Source: Oscillospiraceae bacterium | GTDB lineage: Bacteria; Bacillota; Clostridia; Oscillospirales; QAMX01 | Direction: 5' to 3' | NCBI GenBank assembly: GCA_015067825.1 | Contig: SVLQ01000001.1 | Coordinates: 324,485-388,484, forward strand | DNA length: 64,000 nt | Part shown: positions 45,641-55,002 of the stretch, piece by piece | How the letters are laid out: the number at the start of each line of letters is the position of its first letter | How positions within the stretch are numbered: the first letter of the stretch is position 1 | The notes under the pieces: model-generated | Databases searched by the model: none | The model's input: the letters and a program-made list of their open reading frames with translations, nothing else | Told to the model about the DNA's origin: nothing | Program-made: the position numbers and the translations under genes

Positions 45641-46402
45641 CTATTTGATCTTCAGCCAGACGCGCATGACCGCTTTGTGCGGCAGCAGCTTGGCGAGCAG
45701 ACGCTGCGTTTTGACAAAGAGACCGTGGACGGAGAGGTCTTTTCCGTGGGATGCGTCGCGGTAGGCCTGACGCACGACGGGCTCCGGCTCGTACATCGGC
45801 TTGAAATTGTTGCAGGCATCGGGATTGGCGGTATCTTTGGCCACGTCGAAAAACTCGGTGCGCACGTAGCCCGGGCAAACCGCCGTCACCGTAATCTTGC
45901 GCGGTACAAGTTCGGCGTTGAGCGCACGGCTGAAGCTGACGACGAACGCTTTTGTCGCCGCGTACATGGAAAACTGCGGCAGCGGCTGGAACGATGACGC
46001 CGACCCCATAATGATAATGCGGCTGCCCTCCTGCATATGCGGCAAGGCCGTGCGGCATGAGTTGACCACGGCTTTGCAGTTGACGTCGATCATGTCGCTG
46101 ATCTCCTCGTCGGTGAGATCGCTGCACGCGCCGTACTTGCCAAACCCGGCCGCGCACACGAGAAGCCCGACCGTCGCCTGTGTTTGGGTGAGGAGCGAGG
46201 TGAGTTCGGCAAAGCTGTCGGCTTTCTTCAGATCCAACGGGATCGCCCGCACCGGCGTCGGTAATTCTCCGGCGAGCTCCGCCAGACGTTCGGCTCGACG
46301 TGCAACCAGCCAGATCTCGTCAAAAGCTCCTTGCTTGCTCGCCTGCAAGGCAAATTCCCTGCCCAATCCGCTGGACGCACCGGTGATCAATGCAATTCTC
46401 AT
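45641..46402 (-). CDS. short-chain dehydrogenase/reductase (SDR)
   Basis: 253 residues. Cofactor loop ITGASSGLGREFA at residue 6, NNAG-equivalent VCAAGFGKYG near 87, catalytic Ser in IIMGSASSFQPL near 138 and YAATKAF near 152 (YxxxK). C-terminal CPGYVRTEF is typical of classical SDRs. NADP preference suggested by the Arg cluster VARRAERLAEL. Substrate unknown. ATG 46402 follows GGAGG. First gene of an operon with the HD and MazG-like genes. Confidence 0.92.
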   Translation of the reverse strand: MRIALITGASSGLGREFALQASKQGAFDEIWLVARRAERLAELAGELPTPVRAIPLDLKKADSFAELTSLLTQTQATVGLLVCAAGFGKYGACSDLTDEEISDMIDVNCKAVVNSCRTALPHMQEGSRIIIMGSASSFQPLPQFSMYAATKAFVVSFSRALNAELVPRKITVTAVCPGYVRTEFFDVAKDTANPDACNNFKPMYEPEPVVRQAYRDASHGKDLSVHGLFVKTQRLLAKLLPHKAVMRVWLKIK

Positions 46403-46438
46403 GTTTCGTCCTCCATTTGTCAACGGTTTTCTGCTTTT

Positions 46439-46467
46439 ATTATACACGAGTTTTGCCGTTGTGTCTA
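46439..46467 (-). promoter_or_regulatory. sigma-A-type promoter of the SDR operon
   Basis: Minus strand -35 TAGACA (46467-46462), 17-bp spacer, -10 TATAAT (46444-46439). Confidence 0.78.
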
Positions 46468-46517
46468 TGATTTTCACAGAAATCCACCGAGTTTTCAGGG
46501 ATGCGGAACCGTTCGCA

Positions 46518-46546
46518 TTGACTTTCCGACAGGTCTGTGATATGAT
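46518..46546 (+). promoter_or_regulatory. sigma-A-type promoter of the glycoside-hydrolase operon
   Basis: TTGACT (46518-46523), 17-bp spacer, TATGAT (46541-46546), 35 bp before the GH32 start. No clear operator repeat seen. Confidence 0.78.
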
Positions 46547-46581
46547 AAATCCATCAAGATCTATGGGAAAGGACTGAGTTT

Positions 46582-48054
46582 ATGCCGCATTATCTCCCTG
46601 TTCCCGTTTCCTACGGTGCGCCGAAAGTCAAGCTGTGTATTTGGAAAAACGATACGCTCGTGCGCGACCTCGACGTCGCGTTTTGTGCGGACTCACCCGA
46701 CGTGATCTACTCCTACCCGCTCGATTCCCTTGACAATACGTTTACCGTTGACGGACGGCCCTATGTGCCGGATCTGTTGGATACCCCTGCCACGGTTTCT
46801 GCCGAGGCCGATGCTTTGCGCCCAGCCTTTCATTTTACCGCGCCGGTCGGTTGGCTCAACGACCCCAACGGCTGTTATTATGACGGCACGCTCTACCACC
46901 TCTTCTACCAGCACAACCCGGTCGCACCCGTCTGGGGCAATATGCACTGGGGGCATGCGGCCTCAAAGAATCTGATCCATTGGGAGCATCGGCCGATCGC
47001 ACTCTATCCCGACGAATTCGGCACGATGTTTTCCGGCAGCGCGATCATCGACCATGAAAACGTCAGCGGTCTCGGCGACGGCACGACACCGCCCGTGCTC
47101 CTCTACTATACCGCCGCCGGCGGCACAAACGAGCAGAGCGCCGGACAGCGTTTTACGCAATGCCTCGCTTACAGCACCGACGGCGGTGCGACCTTTACGA
47201 AATACGCCGGCAACCCGATCATCGGCTGGATCGATGCGGAAAACCGCGATCCCAAGGTCTATCCCGCCGGCGACGGCACGTTCGTGCTCGCGCTGTACCT
47301 CTCCGGCGACCGTTATGCACTCTTCACCTCGACAGACCTGCTGCATTGGACGCAAACGCAGACGCTCCCCCTCCCCGGCGACGACGAATGCCCCGATCTT
47401 TTCCCGCTCGATACACCCGACGGCAAGCGTTGGATCTTTATGGGCGCAAGCGGTTGGTATCTGACCGGATCGCTCGCAAACGGTGTTTTCACCGACGACG
47501 GTTGTCCGCCGCGGCGCTTCGGGTTTGACTTTGACAACGACGCCTATGCCGCACAGACCTTCTATGCGGTCGGCGATACCCGCATGCGCATTGCGTGGAA
47601 CCGCTGGCACCACGTCGGCAAACACGGTCTGCCCTACGGTTCGTCGATGACCCTGCCGCACACGCTCTCGCTCAAAGAGATCGACGGCATGGCCTACCTT
47701 TGCAGCACGCCTGTCGATTTGCCGGAGCCGACCAAGCAAAGCGCCGAACTGCCGCAGACGATCCCCGCAAGCATTGACTTCGAGATCTTCTCCGACAAAG
47801 GTTCCTTCACACTTTCAGTCTGCGGATGTTCGCTTTCGGTCTGCGGCTCGACGCTCCTATGGAACGACAAAACGATCGAACTGCCGTGCCCGCTCCGGGA
47901 TCTGACCGTTTTGATCGACCGCTTCTCTGTGGAATTTTTCGGCGCGGACGGACTTTTACACCTCGTCCGTTCCGTTCCGCTTGCGGAAAAACCCGATTGC
48001 AGCCTTTCGCTCGACGGCGGTATCACCGTCGGGTATACAACAAAAGAGTGGTAA
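46582..48054 (+). CDS. GH32 glycoside hydrolase (sucrose-6-phosphate hydrolase/fructanase)
   Basis: 490 residues. After about 75 N-terminal residues, the five-bladed propeller begins FTAPVGWLNDPNGCYYDG (nucleophile Asp in WLNDPNG). It continues with QHNPVAPVWGNMHWGHA, FSGSAI, ENRDPKVYP (RDP motif) and ECPDLFPL (acid/base Glu). A C-terminal beta-sandwich follows. No signal peptide, so it cleaves intracellular beta-fructosides. The N-terminal 75 residues are an extra beta-rich region. First gene of a three-gene operon. Confidence 0.94.
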   Translation: MPHYLPVPVSYGAPKVKLCIWKNDTLVRDLDVAFCADSPDVIYSYPLDSLDNTFTVDGRPYVPDLLDTPATVSAEADALRPAFHFTAPVGWLNDPNGCYYDGTLYHLFYQHNPVAPVWGNMHWGHAASKNLIHWEHRPIALYPDEFGTMFSGSAIIDHENVSGLGDGTTPPVLLYYTAAGGTNEQSAGQRFTQCLAYSTDGGATFTKYAGNPIIGWIDAENRDPKVYPAGDGTFVLALYLSGDRYALFTSTDLLHWTQTQTLPLPGDDECPDLFPLDTPDGKRWIFMGASGWYLTGSLANGVFTDDGCPPRRFGFDFDNDAYAAQTFYAVGDTRMRIAWNRWHHVGKHGLPYGSSMTLPHTLSLKEIDGMAYLCSTPVDLPEPTKQSAELPQTIPASIDFEIFSDKGSFTLSVCGCSLSVCGSTLLWNDKTIELPCPLRDLTVLIDRFSVEFFGADGLLHLVRSVPLAEKPDCSLSLDGGITVGYTTKEW

Positions 48055-48060
48055 ACAAAC

Positions 48061-49929
48061 ATGAAAACAGAAAGCTATGAATATATCAGCGGCAGCGGCC
48101 GTAAAGATTACCTCAAGCTGATCGACGACAGCTTTGCCATGCTGCAGCCGTGTGCGCGTCTGCCGTATCTGCAGATGCTCTACAATCCAAACTGGGACAC
48201 CTACAAAGAGGGATTTATTTGGGGTAACGGGTTTTGGATGCAGAACAGCTACGGCTTCATCTACGGCGCAGTCCCCTTCCTGACACCCAAGTGGCAGGAG
48301 ATCACACAAAACTCGTTAAATCTCTTTTGGGATCGCATGGGTGACGGCAAGCGCATCGGCTCATCGACAGGCAAGCCGACCAAGCCCGCCTGCTTTAACT
48401 TTATCGGTCCCGACGGTGCACTCGGCGACTGCGTACACGATCCGGGTATCGCCTACCGTCAAGGCGACGGCCGTTACGACCTTTACGACTGGTTTTACGA
48501 GGCGACTGCCTGCGGGATCCTTTTGCAATGCGAGATCCTGCTCTTTTCCCGCGACCAAGATGCGATCGCCCACTACATTCCGCTGATGAAGCGCTCGATG
48601 GAGCATATCGAGCAGACCCGCGCGGAAAACGGTCTCTTTTTGGTCGGACCCGCGTCCAACCTGCTCGCCCCGGCTTACGGCGGATCGGACAATCCCGTCA
48701 TGGGCAAATCGTACCTGAGCGGTCTGGCCGTCACCTACGGTGCGGCGCTAAAGAAATTTGCCGAAGTGGCCAAGATCGCAGGAGACGACGCATTGGCCGC
48801 ACTCTGCACCGAGCGCTATGAAAAAACCTACACGGCACTCCCGCAAAATTTGACCGAAGAAGGATATCTGGTCAAGAGCATCGATCCCGACGGCACCAAA
48901 CACGGCGTATACGGTGCTGAAAAACACGGCTACCTCGAAGGTGTCGCCAACGTCGACGCAATCGCCCACCGCATGGTTTCTGCCGAGACGCGCGCATCGA
49001 TCTACCGCAAGATCGCCTCGGTCGAAGGGATCCGCCCCTTTAAGGTGCTCTGCAACAACTATCCCTCCATGGACGATACACCCGACCACTATTTGGGCGA
49101 ACCGATCGGGCCGGACGACTATATTTACGGCGGCAACTGGGTCAACGGCGGTTGCTGGTCGACGGTCGAAGGACGTGCGGTCATCGCGTATTTAGAGACC
49201 GGCCACGCCGACGATGCGTTTGCCGCAGCGGATTACTACATGCGCTGGAACGCAGATTACCGCATGGATCAGCCGCTGACCGGTTGGGGCGAAAACAAAT
49301 GCAACTTCTGGCAGGAAGAGAACGCCGATCACTCCGAGATCGGCCGTCCCGTCGGCGTGATGATCGACGGATTCGGCCCCGTAACCGGGCTTCTGCGCGG
49401 ACTCTTTTCCTACACCGCCTCCGCCGCCGGACTTACGCTGCAGGTCAATCTGCCGCAGGAGATCACGGATTACGCGCAGAACGAGCCGTTTTACTACGCG
49501 GGCAGCAAGGTTTCGCTGCGCGTTGCCAACGGTGAGAACACGCCGGTTCTTTACTGCAACGGCAAGCAAATCGCCGAAGGGACAGAGCTTTTCCTGCCGG
49601 TCGTACTCTTTGCGGAAAATACGCTAGAGCTCTTCATTGATTGCCGCGGCGAGGGTTACCGACCGGTACCGGAAAGATCGCCCAAGGCGGAAAAACTGCC
49701 CGATCTAACGGTGCTGCCGAAGGATCTGCTGGAGCTCTACGAAGAGCACAAGGACGGCAGCGACGAACATTCACGCACGATTTGCCAAATGATCATCGTT
49801 GCCGCCAAGCGCAGAGCCATCCCGTTTGACGTGGAAAACTTCCGGCCAATGACGCCGGACAAGATCCAAGGCATTTTGGACGTTTACGACAACGCCGTGC
49901 GTATCATCGCCGGCAAACAGCCGAAATAA
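48061..49929 (+). CDS. six-hairpin glycosidase-like protein, unassigned family
   Basis: 622 residues, no signal peptide. Features: IWGNGFWMQNSYGF near residue 53, YDLYDWFYEATACGILLQCEILLF near 140, KSYLSGLAVTYGAALKKFAEVAKIAGDD near 219, YIYGGNWVNGGCWSTVEGRAVIAYLETGHADDAFAAADYYMRW near 357 and MIDGFGPVTGLLRGLF near 437. The repeated long helices with aromatic loops fit an (alpha/alpha)6 barrel, as in amylo-glucosidase or phosphorylase families, with a small beta domain after residue 460 and a helical C-terminus. No catalytic motif named with confidence. Probably acts on the same oligosaccharide as GH32 and GH42 beside it. Only six bases after GH32. Confidence 0.8.
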   Translation: MKTESYEYISGSGRKDYLKLIDDSFAMLQPCARLPYLQMLYNPNWDTYKEGFIWGNGFWMQNSYGFIYGAVPFLTPKWQEITQNSLNLFWDRMGDGKRIGSSTGKPTKPACFNFIGPDGALGDCVHDPGIAYRQGDGRYDLYDWFYEATACGILLQCEILLFSRDQDAIAHYIPLMKRSMEHIEQTRAENGLFLVGPASNLLAPAYGGSDNPVMGKSYLSGLAVTYGAALKKFAEVAKIAGDDALAALCTERYEKTYTALPQNLTEEGYLVKSIDPDGTKHGVYGAEKHGYLEGVANVDAIAHRMVSAETRASIYRKIASVEGIRPFKVLCNNYPSMDDTPDHYLGEPIGPDDYIYGGNWVNGGCWSTVEGRAVIAYLETGHADDAFAAADYYMRWNADYRMDQPLTGWGENKCNFWQEENADHSEIGRPVGVMIDGFGPVTGLLRGLFSYTASAAGLTLQVNLPQEITDYAQNEPFYYAGSKVSLRVANGENTPVLYCNGKQIAEGTELFLPVVLFAENTLELFIDCRGEGYRPVPERSPKAEKLPDLTVLPKDLLELYEEHKDGSDEHSRTICQMIIVAAKRRAIPFDVENFRPMTPDKIQGILDVYDNAVRIIAGKQPK

Positions 49930-49954
49930 CGATAACAAAAAAGGAGAAAGAGAG

Positions 49955-51931
49955 ATGCATCCCAAATTCAAACCGCCTTATCTGGGCGTCGCCTACTACC
50001 CCGAGGACTGGGACAAAGCCGAGATCGATTTTGATATCGCAAAAATGAAGGAAGCCGGCATCAACGTTGCGCGCATCGGTGAATTTGCGTGGCACAAAAT
50101 GGAGCCGCATCCGGGCTGCTACGATTTTGGATGGCTGCACGAAGTCGTCGATAAGCTGGGAGCCGCCGGCATCGGTGTTGTTCTCGGCACGCCGACCGCC
50201 ACGCCACCGCGCTGGCTGACGGTTGCGCATCCCGAAGTGCTCCTTCTCTACAACGATGGCCGCGTCAACCACGGCGGCCGCCGTCACTGCTGCTCGAACC
50301 AGCCGCTGTATCTCGAGGCCTCCTACGCGATCACGGAAGCGATGGCGAAGGAATTTGCCGACGATGAAAACGTGATCGGCTGGCAGCTTGACAACGAGAT
50401 CTACGAAAACGGCATCGGCTGTTTGTGCGAAAAATGCCAGGAGCGCTTTATCCGCCATCTGCGCAAGAAGTTCGGCACGATCGAAAATCTGAACGCCGCC
50501 TGGAACTTAAACCTCTTCAGCCAGGCCTACGACCGCTTTGAGGATATCCCGCTGCCGGTCAATGCATGGGTCAACCCGCATCATCTGATGGAGTGGAAGA
50601 TGAGCCAGAACCAGGGGCACATCGACTTCATGCACGCGCAGGCCGATATCCTCCACAAATACGTCAAGGTTCCCGTCGGCACCGATACGATGCCCAAGGG
50701 CGGCTTTGACTATCGCGAGCTGAACAGCAAGCTGGATATCATCCAGTATAACCACTACAACATCCCCGAAAACCTGCACGAGACCTGCTTCTGGTTCGAT
50801 GCGCTGCGCCCGCTGAAGGACGTTCCGTTCTGGAACACGGAGACCGCGACCTGCTGGAACGGTTCGGAATTTACGGATCAGTCGATCAAGCCGGAAAACT
50901 TCTGCTACGTCAACTCCTGGCTACCGCTCGTTATGGGCGCAGAAGCCAATATGTACTGGCTGTGGCGCACGCATTGGGCCGGCCACGAGCTCGTGCACGG
51001 TTCGGTGCTCGATTCGTCCGGCCGTCCGCAGCACATTTGGGGTGAAGTTCAGAAGACGGCCGCGGATTTCCAAAAGGCCGGCGACTTTTTGAACGCCACC
51101 AAGGTCAAGGCAGATATCGCCGTGCATTTCACGTCGTTGAACTATTATATGTGGGAATCGCAGCCGATCGTGGCAGATACCCAGTATCAGCCGCGGATGT
51201 ACACCGATTTCTACCGTCCGCTGATCGACCTCGGTCTTCGCCCGGACATCGTCGACTACGCACAGCCACTGGAGGGTTATAAGGTCGTGTTCTCGCCGAT
51301 GATGATGAATCTGACCGAAAAAGGCCTTTCCGAACGCATCCGCAAGTGGGTCGCCGACGGCGGTACGTGGATCGTCGGACCGCTGACGGATATCCGCAAC
51401 GAAAACGGTACGAAATTTGCCAACAAGCCGTTTGGCATGCTGGAAGAACTGGTTGGCGAAAGCTGGCTCTACGGGATTCCCGATATGGTCGGCAACGTCA
51501 CGGCTGCATGGAGCGACGGCGAAGAATTCGCCGGAAACCGCTACTATCAGGTCTTTGAAGCCGACAGCGATGCACTCGTTTCGATCACGGGCGGTCACAG
51601 CGCGATCAACGGCAAGGCGATCGTTTTGAAAAAGGCCTACGGCAAAGGACAGATCATCATCCTCGGCTCGTTCCCCTCCTATAAGGACATGCAGAAGCTC
51701 TACAAGCTCGTACTCGCCGATGCCGGCGTTCCCACCTGCCGCACCCCCGACGGCAACATCATGGTCTCGCCGCGCGAAGGCAACGGCCGCCGCGGCATGA
51801 TGCTGGCGGAATACGCGAACAAAGGCGGCAGATTCTGTTTGGATGAGCCGATGACGGATGTTCTCACCGGCAGAACGTTTGAAGGCGAAATCGAACTCAA
51901 GCCCTACGAAGTCCTCGTTTTAGAAGCGTAA
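49955..51931 (+). CDS. GH42-family beta-galactosidase
   Basis: 658 residues. Starts LGVAYYPEDWDK, then INVARIGEFAWHKMEP near residue 34 and GTPTATPPRWL near 77. Acid/base Glu in GWQLDNEIYENG near 146, zinc-type Cys in GCLCEKCQERF, nucleophile Glu in VPFWNTETATCW near 290, WLWRTHWAGHE, trimerisation domain and C-terminal beta domain. Intracellular enzyme for beta-galactosides or arabino-galactosides. AAGGAG precedes the ATG. It shares architecture, not close sequence, with the enzyme at 30448-32418. Confidence 0.95.
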   Translation: MHPKFKPPYLGVAYYPEDWDKAEIDFDIAKMKEAGINVARIGEFAWHKMEPHPGCYDFGWLHEVVDKLGAAGIGVVLGTPTATPPRWLTVAHPEVLLLYNDGRVNHGGRRHCCSNQPLYLEASYAITEAMAKEFADDENVIGWQLDNEIYENGIGCLCEKCQERFIRHLRKKFGTIENLNAAWNLNLFSQAYDRFEDIPLPVNAWVNPHHLMEWKMSQNQGHIDFMHAQADILHKYVKVPVGTDTMPKGGFDYRELNSKLDIIQYNHYNIPENLHETCFWFDALRPLKDVPFWNTETATCWNGSEFTDQSIKPENFCYVNSWLPLVMGAEANMYWLWRTHWAGHELVHGSVLDSSGRPQHIWGEVQKTAADFQKAGDFLNATKVKADIAVHFTSLNYYMWESQPIVADTQYQPRMYTDFYRPLIDLGLRPDIVDYAQPLEGYKVVFSPMMMNLTEKGLSERIRKWVADGGTWIVGPLTDIRNENGTKFANKPFGMLEELVGESWLYGIPDMVGNVTAAWSDGEEFAGNRYYQVFEADSDALVSITGGHSAINGKAIVLKKAYGKGQIIILGSFPSYKDMQKLYKLVLADAGVPTCRTPDGNIMVSPREGNGRRGMMLAEYANKGGRFCLDEPMTDVLTGRTFEGEIELKPYEVLVLEA

Positions 51932-51937
51932 ATACAG

Positions 51938-51978
51938 CAAAAAAAGCGTTCCATCCACGGATGGAACGCTTTTTTTAT
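51938..51978. terminator. bidirectional terminator
   Basis: AAAAAAGCGTTCCATCC and GGATGGAACGCTTTTTT form a perfect stem with A and T tracts on both strands, between the GH operon and the Gfo/Idh/MocA gene. Confidence 0.93.
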
Positions 51979-51989
51979 GAGATCTTGGT

Positions 51990-53075
51990 TTAGTTGAAGT
52001 AATACGGCTGGCCACTGTTGGCAGACTTGTAGATGCCGTCGAGGATGGCGGAAACAACATAAGCCTGTTCCGGCAGGACGCACGGCTTCGTGCCGGTGCG
52101 GATGGCGTTGTAGAACTGCAGGGCTTCGAAAACTTCCGGTTTCGCATTGCCCGCGCCTTCGAAGAAGGCAGCGCCGCCGGCGCTGAAGCTCGGCTGCAGG
52201 ACGTACTGACGGCCGTTTTCGACGCCGTTGATGCGGAGACCGCCGCGCATATCAGCACCGGCCTTGGTGCCGCTGATGCTCGTGGAGGCTTCGATGACGT
52301 CAAGGGTGTTCAGCGCCCAAGACGATTCGAGGATAACGGTCGCGCCGTTTTCCATAACGACAAAGCCAAAGCAGCTGTCTTCAACGGTGAACTTTTCGGG
52401 ATCCCAGTCGCCCCAGCTGTTGCCGGTCGCGCCCTTCTGGTCGGCGAGCTTTCTGTACTTGGTGCCAACACAGTACTTGGGTTTATAGTTGTCCATCATC
52501 CACAGCGTGAGGTCGAGAGCATGGGTACCGATGTCGACCAGCGGACCGCCGCCCTGTTCTTCTTCGTTGAGGAAAACGCCCCAGGTCGGGACAGCGCGGC
52601 GACGAATGGCGTGGGCCTTGGCGAAGTAGATCTCACCAAAGGTGCCTTTTTCGCATTCGGCCTTCATATACTGAGAATCGGCGCGATAACGGCTCTGATA
52701 GCCGATCGAGAGCGTTTTGCCGGTGCGCTGGGCACATTCGAGCATCTTCTTCGCTTCGGCTTCGTTGATGGCCATCGGCTTTTCACAGAGGACGTGGCAG
52801 CCGGCTTCCATCGCGGCGATGGAGATAAAGCTGTGGGAACGGTTCGGTGTACAGACGTGTACGACGTCGGGCTTTTCTTTTTCGAGGAGTTCTTTGTAGT
52901 CTTCGTAAACACGGGCACCTTCGATGCCGTATTCTTTTGCCGCTTTTTCAGCGCGTTCGATGATGATGTCGCAGAAAGCGACCAGTTCAATGTCCTTGAC
53001 CTGTTTCAGGGACGGAAGATGTTTGCCATTGGCGATACCGCCGCAACCGATAACGGCTACTCTCAGATTTTCCAT
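51990..53075 (-). CDS. Gfo/Idh/MocA family oxidoreductase
   Basis: 361 residues. Rossmann fold VAVIGCGGIANGKHLP at residue 6, VVHVCTPNRSHSFISIAAMEAG near 71, CEKPMAIN near 97 (EKP motif). The C-terminal substrate domain contains GPLVDIGTHALDLTLWMM near 177 with the conserved Asp/His pair. It oxidises or isomerises a sugar or inositol using NAD(P); substrate unknown. Downstream of a GH operon on the opposite strand, in keeping with sugar use. AAAGGA precedes the ATG. Confidence 0.93.
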   Translation of the reverse strand: MENLRVAVIGCGGIANGKHLPSLKQVKDIELVAFCDIIIERAEKAAKEYGIEGARVYEDYKELLEKEKPDVVHVCTPNRSHSFISIAAMEAGCHVLCEKPMAINEAEAKKMLECAQRTGKTLSIGYQSRYRADSQYMKAECEKGTFGEIYFAKAHAIRRRAVPTWGVFLNEEEQGGGPLVDIGTHALDLTLWMMDNYKPKYCVGTKYRKLADQKGATGNSWGDWDPEKFTVEDSCFGFVVMENGATVILESSWALNTLDVIEASTSISGTKAGADMRGGLRINGVENGRQYVLQPSFSAGGAAFFEGAGNAKPEVFEALQFYNAIRTGTKPCVLPEQAYVVSAILDGIYKSANSGQPYYFN

Positions 53076-53120
53076 ATCAGATGATCCTTTCCCATTCGCC
53101 TGTTAAGGCTTGTTTCTATA

Positions 53121-53149
53121 ATTATATTGCATTTTTGTTCCAAAGTCAA
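53121..53149 (-). promoter_or_regulatory. sigma-A-type promoter of the Gfo/Idh/MocA gene
   Basis: Minus strand -35 TTGACT (53149-53144), 17-bp spacer, -10 TATAAT (53126-53121). Confidence 0.82.
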
Positions 53150-53676
53150 CCGCTTTTTTAATTTTCTGCTTTTACTCGCTAAAATATTACAGCTTTCCCC
53201 TTTTCACAACCTTATTTTCCGCTTTTGTAATGCCCAGTGCATTGCATATACACCCGTATATTCATTTTGTTCCGCAAATATTCACGTCGTCCACATGGTT
53301 TTCCACACTTCCACACAAGGTGGAAAACCGCCATTTCGCCGATTGCCCAAGCACTTCCCACAACTTCCACATAGTTTTCCACATTCAAAATGGAAAGCTG
53401 TGGATGCATACTCCATAGAATATACAGCCACAGCTTGTATTTGAACCATAATTTTTGCATTGACCTTGTTACTTTATGCATACAAGGTTTTTAAACACGG
53501 TTACGATTTTGAAAAAAGAGCATTTGTACGTTGTTTTTCAAAACACGGAAAAAGATTGCAATTTGATCGAAAATTCAAAAAAAATCGCCGTATTATCCGG
53601 TTGATAATCTTGCACACATTTATTCTCGGCAAATGCCGTTTTCAAGTTTTCTGCAGATTTCCGCAAACACCGCAAA
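53150..53676. other. AT-rich gene-free region with TTTTCCACA cluster
   Basis: No credible coding sequence. Between 53287 and 53407 lie TCGTCCACA (53287), TTTTCCACA (53299-53307), ACTTCCACA (53307), the inverse GGTGGAAAACC (53319-53329), CTTCCACA (53364), TTTTCCACA (53375-53383) and, inverse, TGTGGATGC (53399-53407). GGTTTTCCAC at 53297 and GTGGAAAACC at 53320 form a perfect 10-bp inverted repeat. TTTTCCACA differs by one base from the DnaA box TTATCCACA. A very AT-rich stretch (53410-53680) with short A and T runs follows. It could be a replication-related or DnaA-binding region, or a regulatory site. Confidence 0.6.
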
Positions 53677-54936
53677 TCAATCGTTATAAATCGCCTTCAG
53701 GCGGTTGTATTTTTCGGTACGCTCGGCCCGGCACGGTGCGCCGGACTTGATATAATCGGCATTGACCGCACAGGCCAGATCCGAAATAAAGGTGTCGGCA
53801 GTTTCGCCGGATCGATGCGAGAGGATCACGCGATAGTTGTTGCGCTGTGCAAGGGCGATCGTTTCGAGCGTTTCCGTCAGCGTACCGGCCTGATTGGGCT
53901 TGACCAGAACGGCGTTGGCAATTCCCGTTTCGATCCCGCGCTGCAGGCGTTCGGCGTTGGTGACAAACAGATCGTCGCCGACAAGCATCGTGCTGCGGCC
54001 CATGCGCTGCGTCAGGGTCTCCCACATTGTTGCATCGTCCTCGCCGGCACCATCCTCAATCGAGATGATCGGATAAAGCGATGCAAGATAGCGGTAACGG
54101 CGGATCAGTTGTTGCGGCGTATAGACTTTTTTCGCTTTCGGCAGATGGTAGTTGCCGTCCTCCCCTGCCCATTCGCTGGCAGCAACATCGAGCGCGATTG
54201 CCACATCACTGCCCGGCTTTAGTCCGCTCGCCTCGATCGCATCGCAGATGACCGAAAGTGCATCTTCGTCGCGGCGGAAATTCGGTGCAAAACCGCCCTC
54301 ATCGCCCACAGCGGTGGAGAGTCCACGTTCGGCGAGAATGCGTTTGAGATTATGGTACACCGTGACGGCGTGGTCCATTGCGTTCCAGAAGGTCTGAGCG
54401 CCTACGGGGACGATCATGAATTCCTGCACATCGAGGTTGTTGCCGGCGTGCGCGCCGCCGTTGATGACATTCAGCATCGGTTTGGGGAAAGTGCGTTTCG
54501 CCTGTACACCGCCGAGATACCGCCACAGCGGCATGCCCAAAGCCTTTGCCGCAGCATCGGCGCATGCGAGCGAAACGGCAAGCATCGCATTGGCACCGAG
54601 TTTGGATTTATTCGGCGTGCCGTCGAGTTCGCGCAGGAGACGGTCGATCGTCCGCTGGTCGGCGGCATCATGGCCGCAAAGCTCTTTGGCGATCAAGCCA
54701 TTGACGTTACCGACCGCTTTCAGGCAGCCGCGGCCGAAAAGGCGGCGTTCGTCGCCGTCGCGGAGCTCGACCGCTTCGTATTTGCCCGTAGAGGCACCGG
54801 ACGGCACCGACGCCGTACCGGTGACCACGTTGCCGCCTGCGCTGCGGACCGTCACCCACGCCGCGACGGTCGGATTGCCGCGGGAATCAAAAATTTCTCT
54901 CGCAAAAATATCAAGGATCTCAGCAAGCTTTTGCAC
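53677..54936 (-). CDS. eno: enolase
   Basis: 419 residues. Blocks: IFAREIFDSRGNPTVAAWV, VPSGASTGKYEAVELRDGD near residue 38, GDEGGFAPNF near 205, IISIEDGAGEDDATMWETL near 284, LVGDDLFVTN near 311, KPNQAGTLTE near 338 and VILSHRSGETADTFI near 366. It interconverts 2-phosphoglycerate and phosphoenolpyruvate. Start is GTG at 54936, supported by AGGAG nine bases upstream. The IEDG(AGEDD) segment varies slightly from the usual IEDGLDEDDW. Confidence 0.96.
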   Translation of the reverse strand: MQKLAEILDIFAREIFDSRGNPTVAAWVTVRSAGGNVVTGTASVPSGASTGKYEAVELRDGDERRLFGRGCLKAVGNVNGLIAKELCGHDAADQRTIDRLLRELDGTPNKSKLGANAMLAVSLACADAAAKALGMPLWRYLGGVQAKRTFPKPMLNVINGGAHAGNNLDVQEFMIVPVGAQTFWNAMDHAVTVYHNLKRILAERGLSTAVGDEGGFAPNFRRDEDALSVICDAIEASGLKPGSDVAIALDVAASEWAGEDGNYHLPKAKKVYTPQQLIRRYRYLASLYPIISIEDGAGEDDATMWETLTQRMGRSTMLVGDDLFVTNAERLQRGIETGIANAVLVKPNQAGTLTETLETIALAQRNNYRVILSHRSGETADTFISDLACAVNADYIKSGAPCRAERTEKYNRLKAIYND

Positions 54937-55002
54937 AGTTATGTTCTCCTTTTCGTTTGGTTTGCTTCTATTATCTGACGGGGATTCAAAAATATACGCA
55001 AA

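Noticed and set aside
53127..53750. Several short open frames on both strands in the AT-rich gap
   Set aside because: No ribosome sites, no homology and low-complexity composition; the region is better explained as non-coding.
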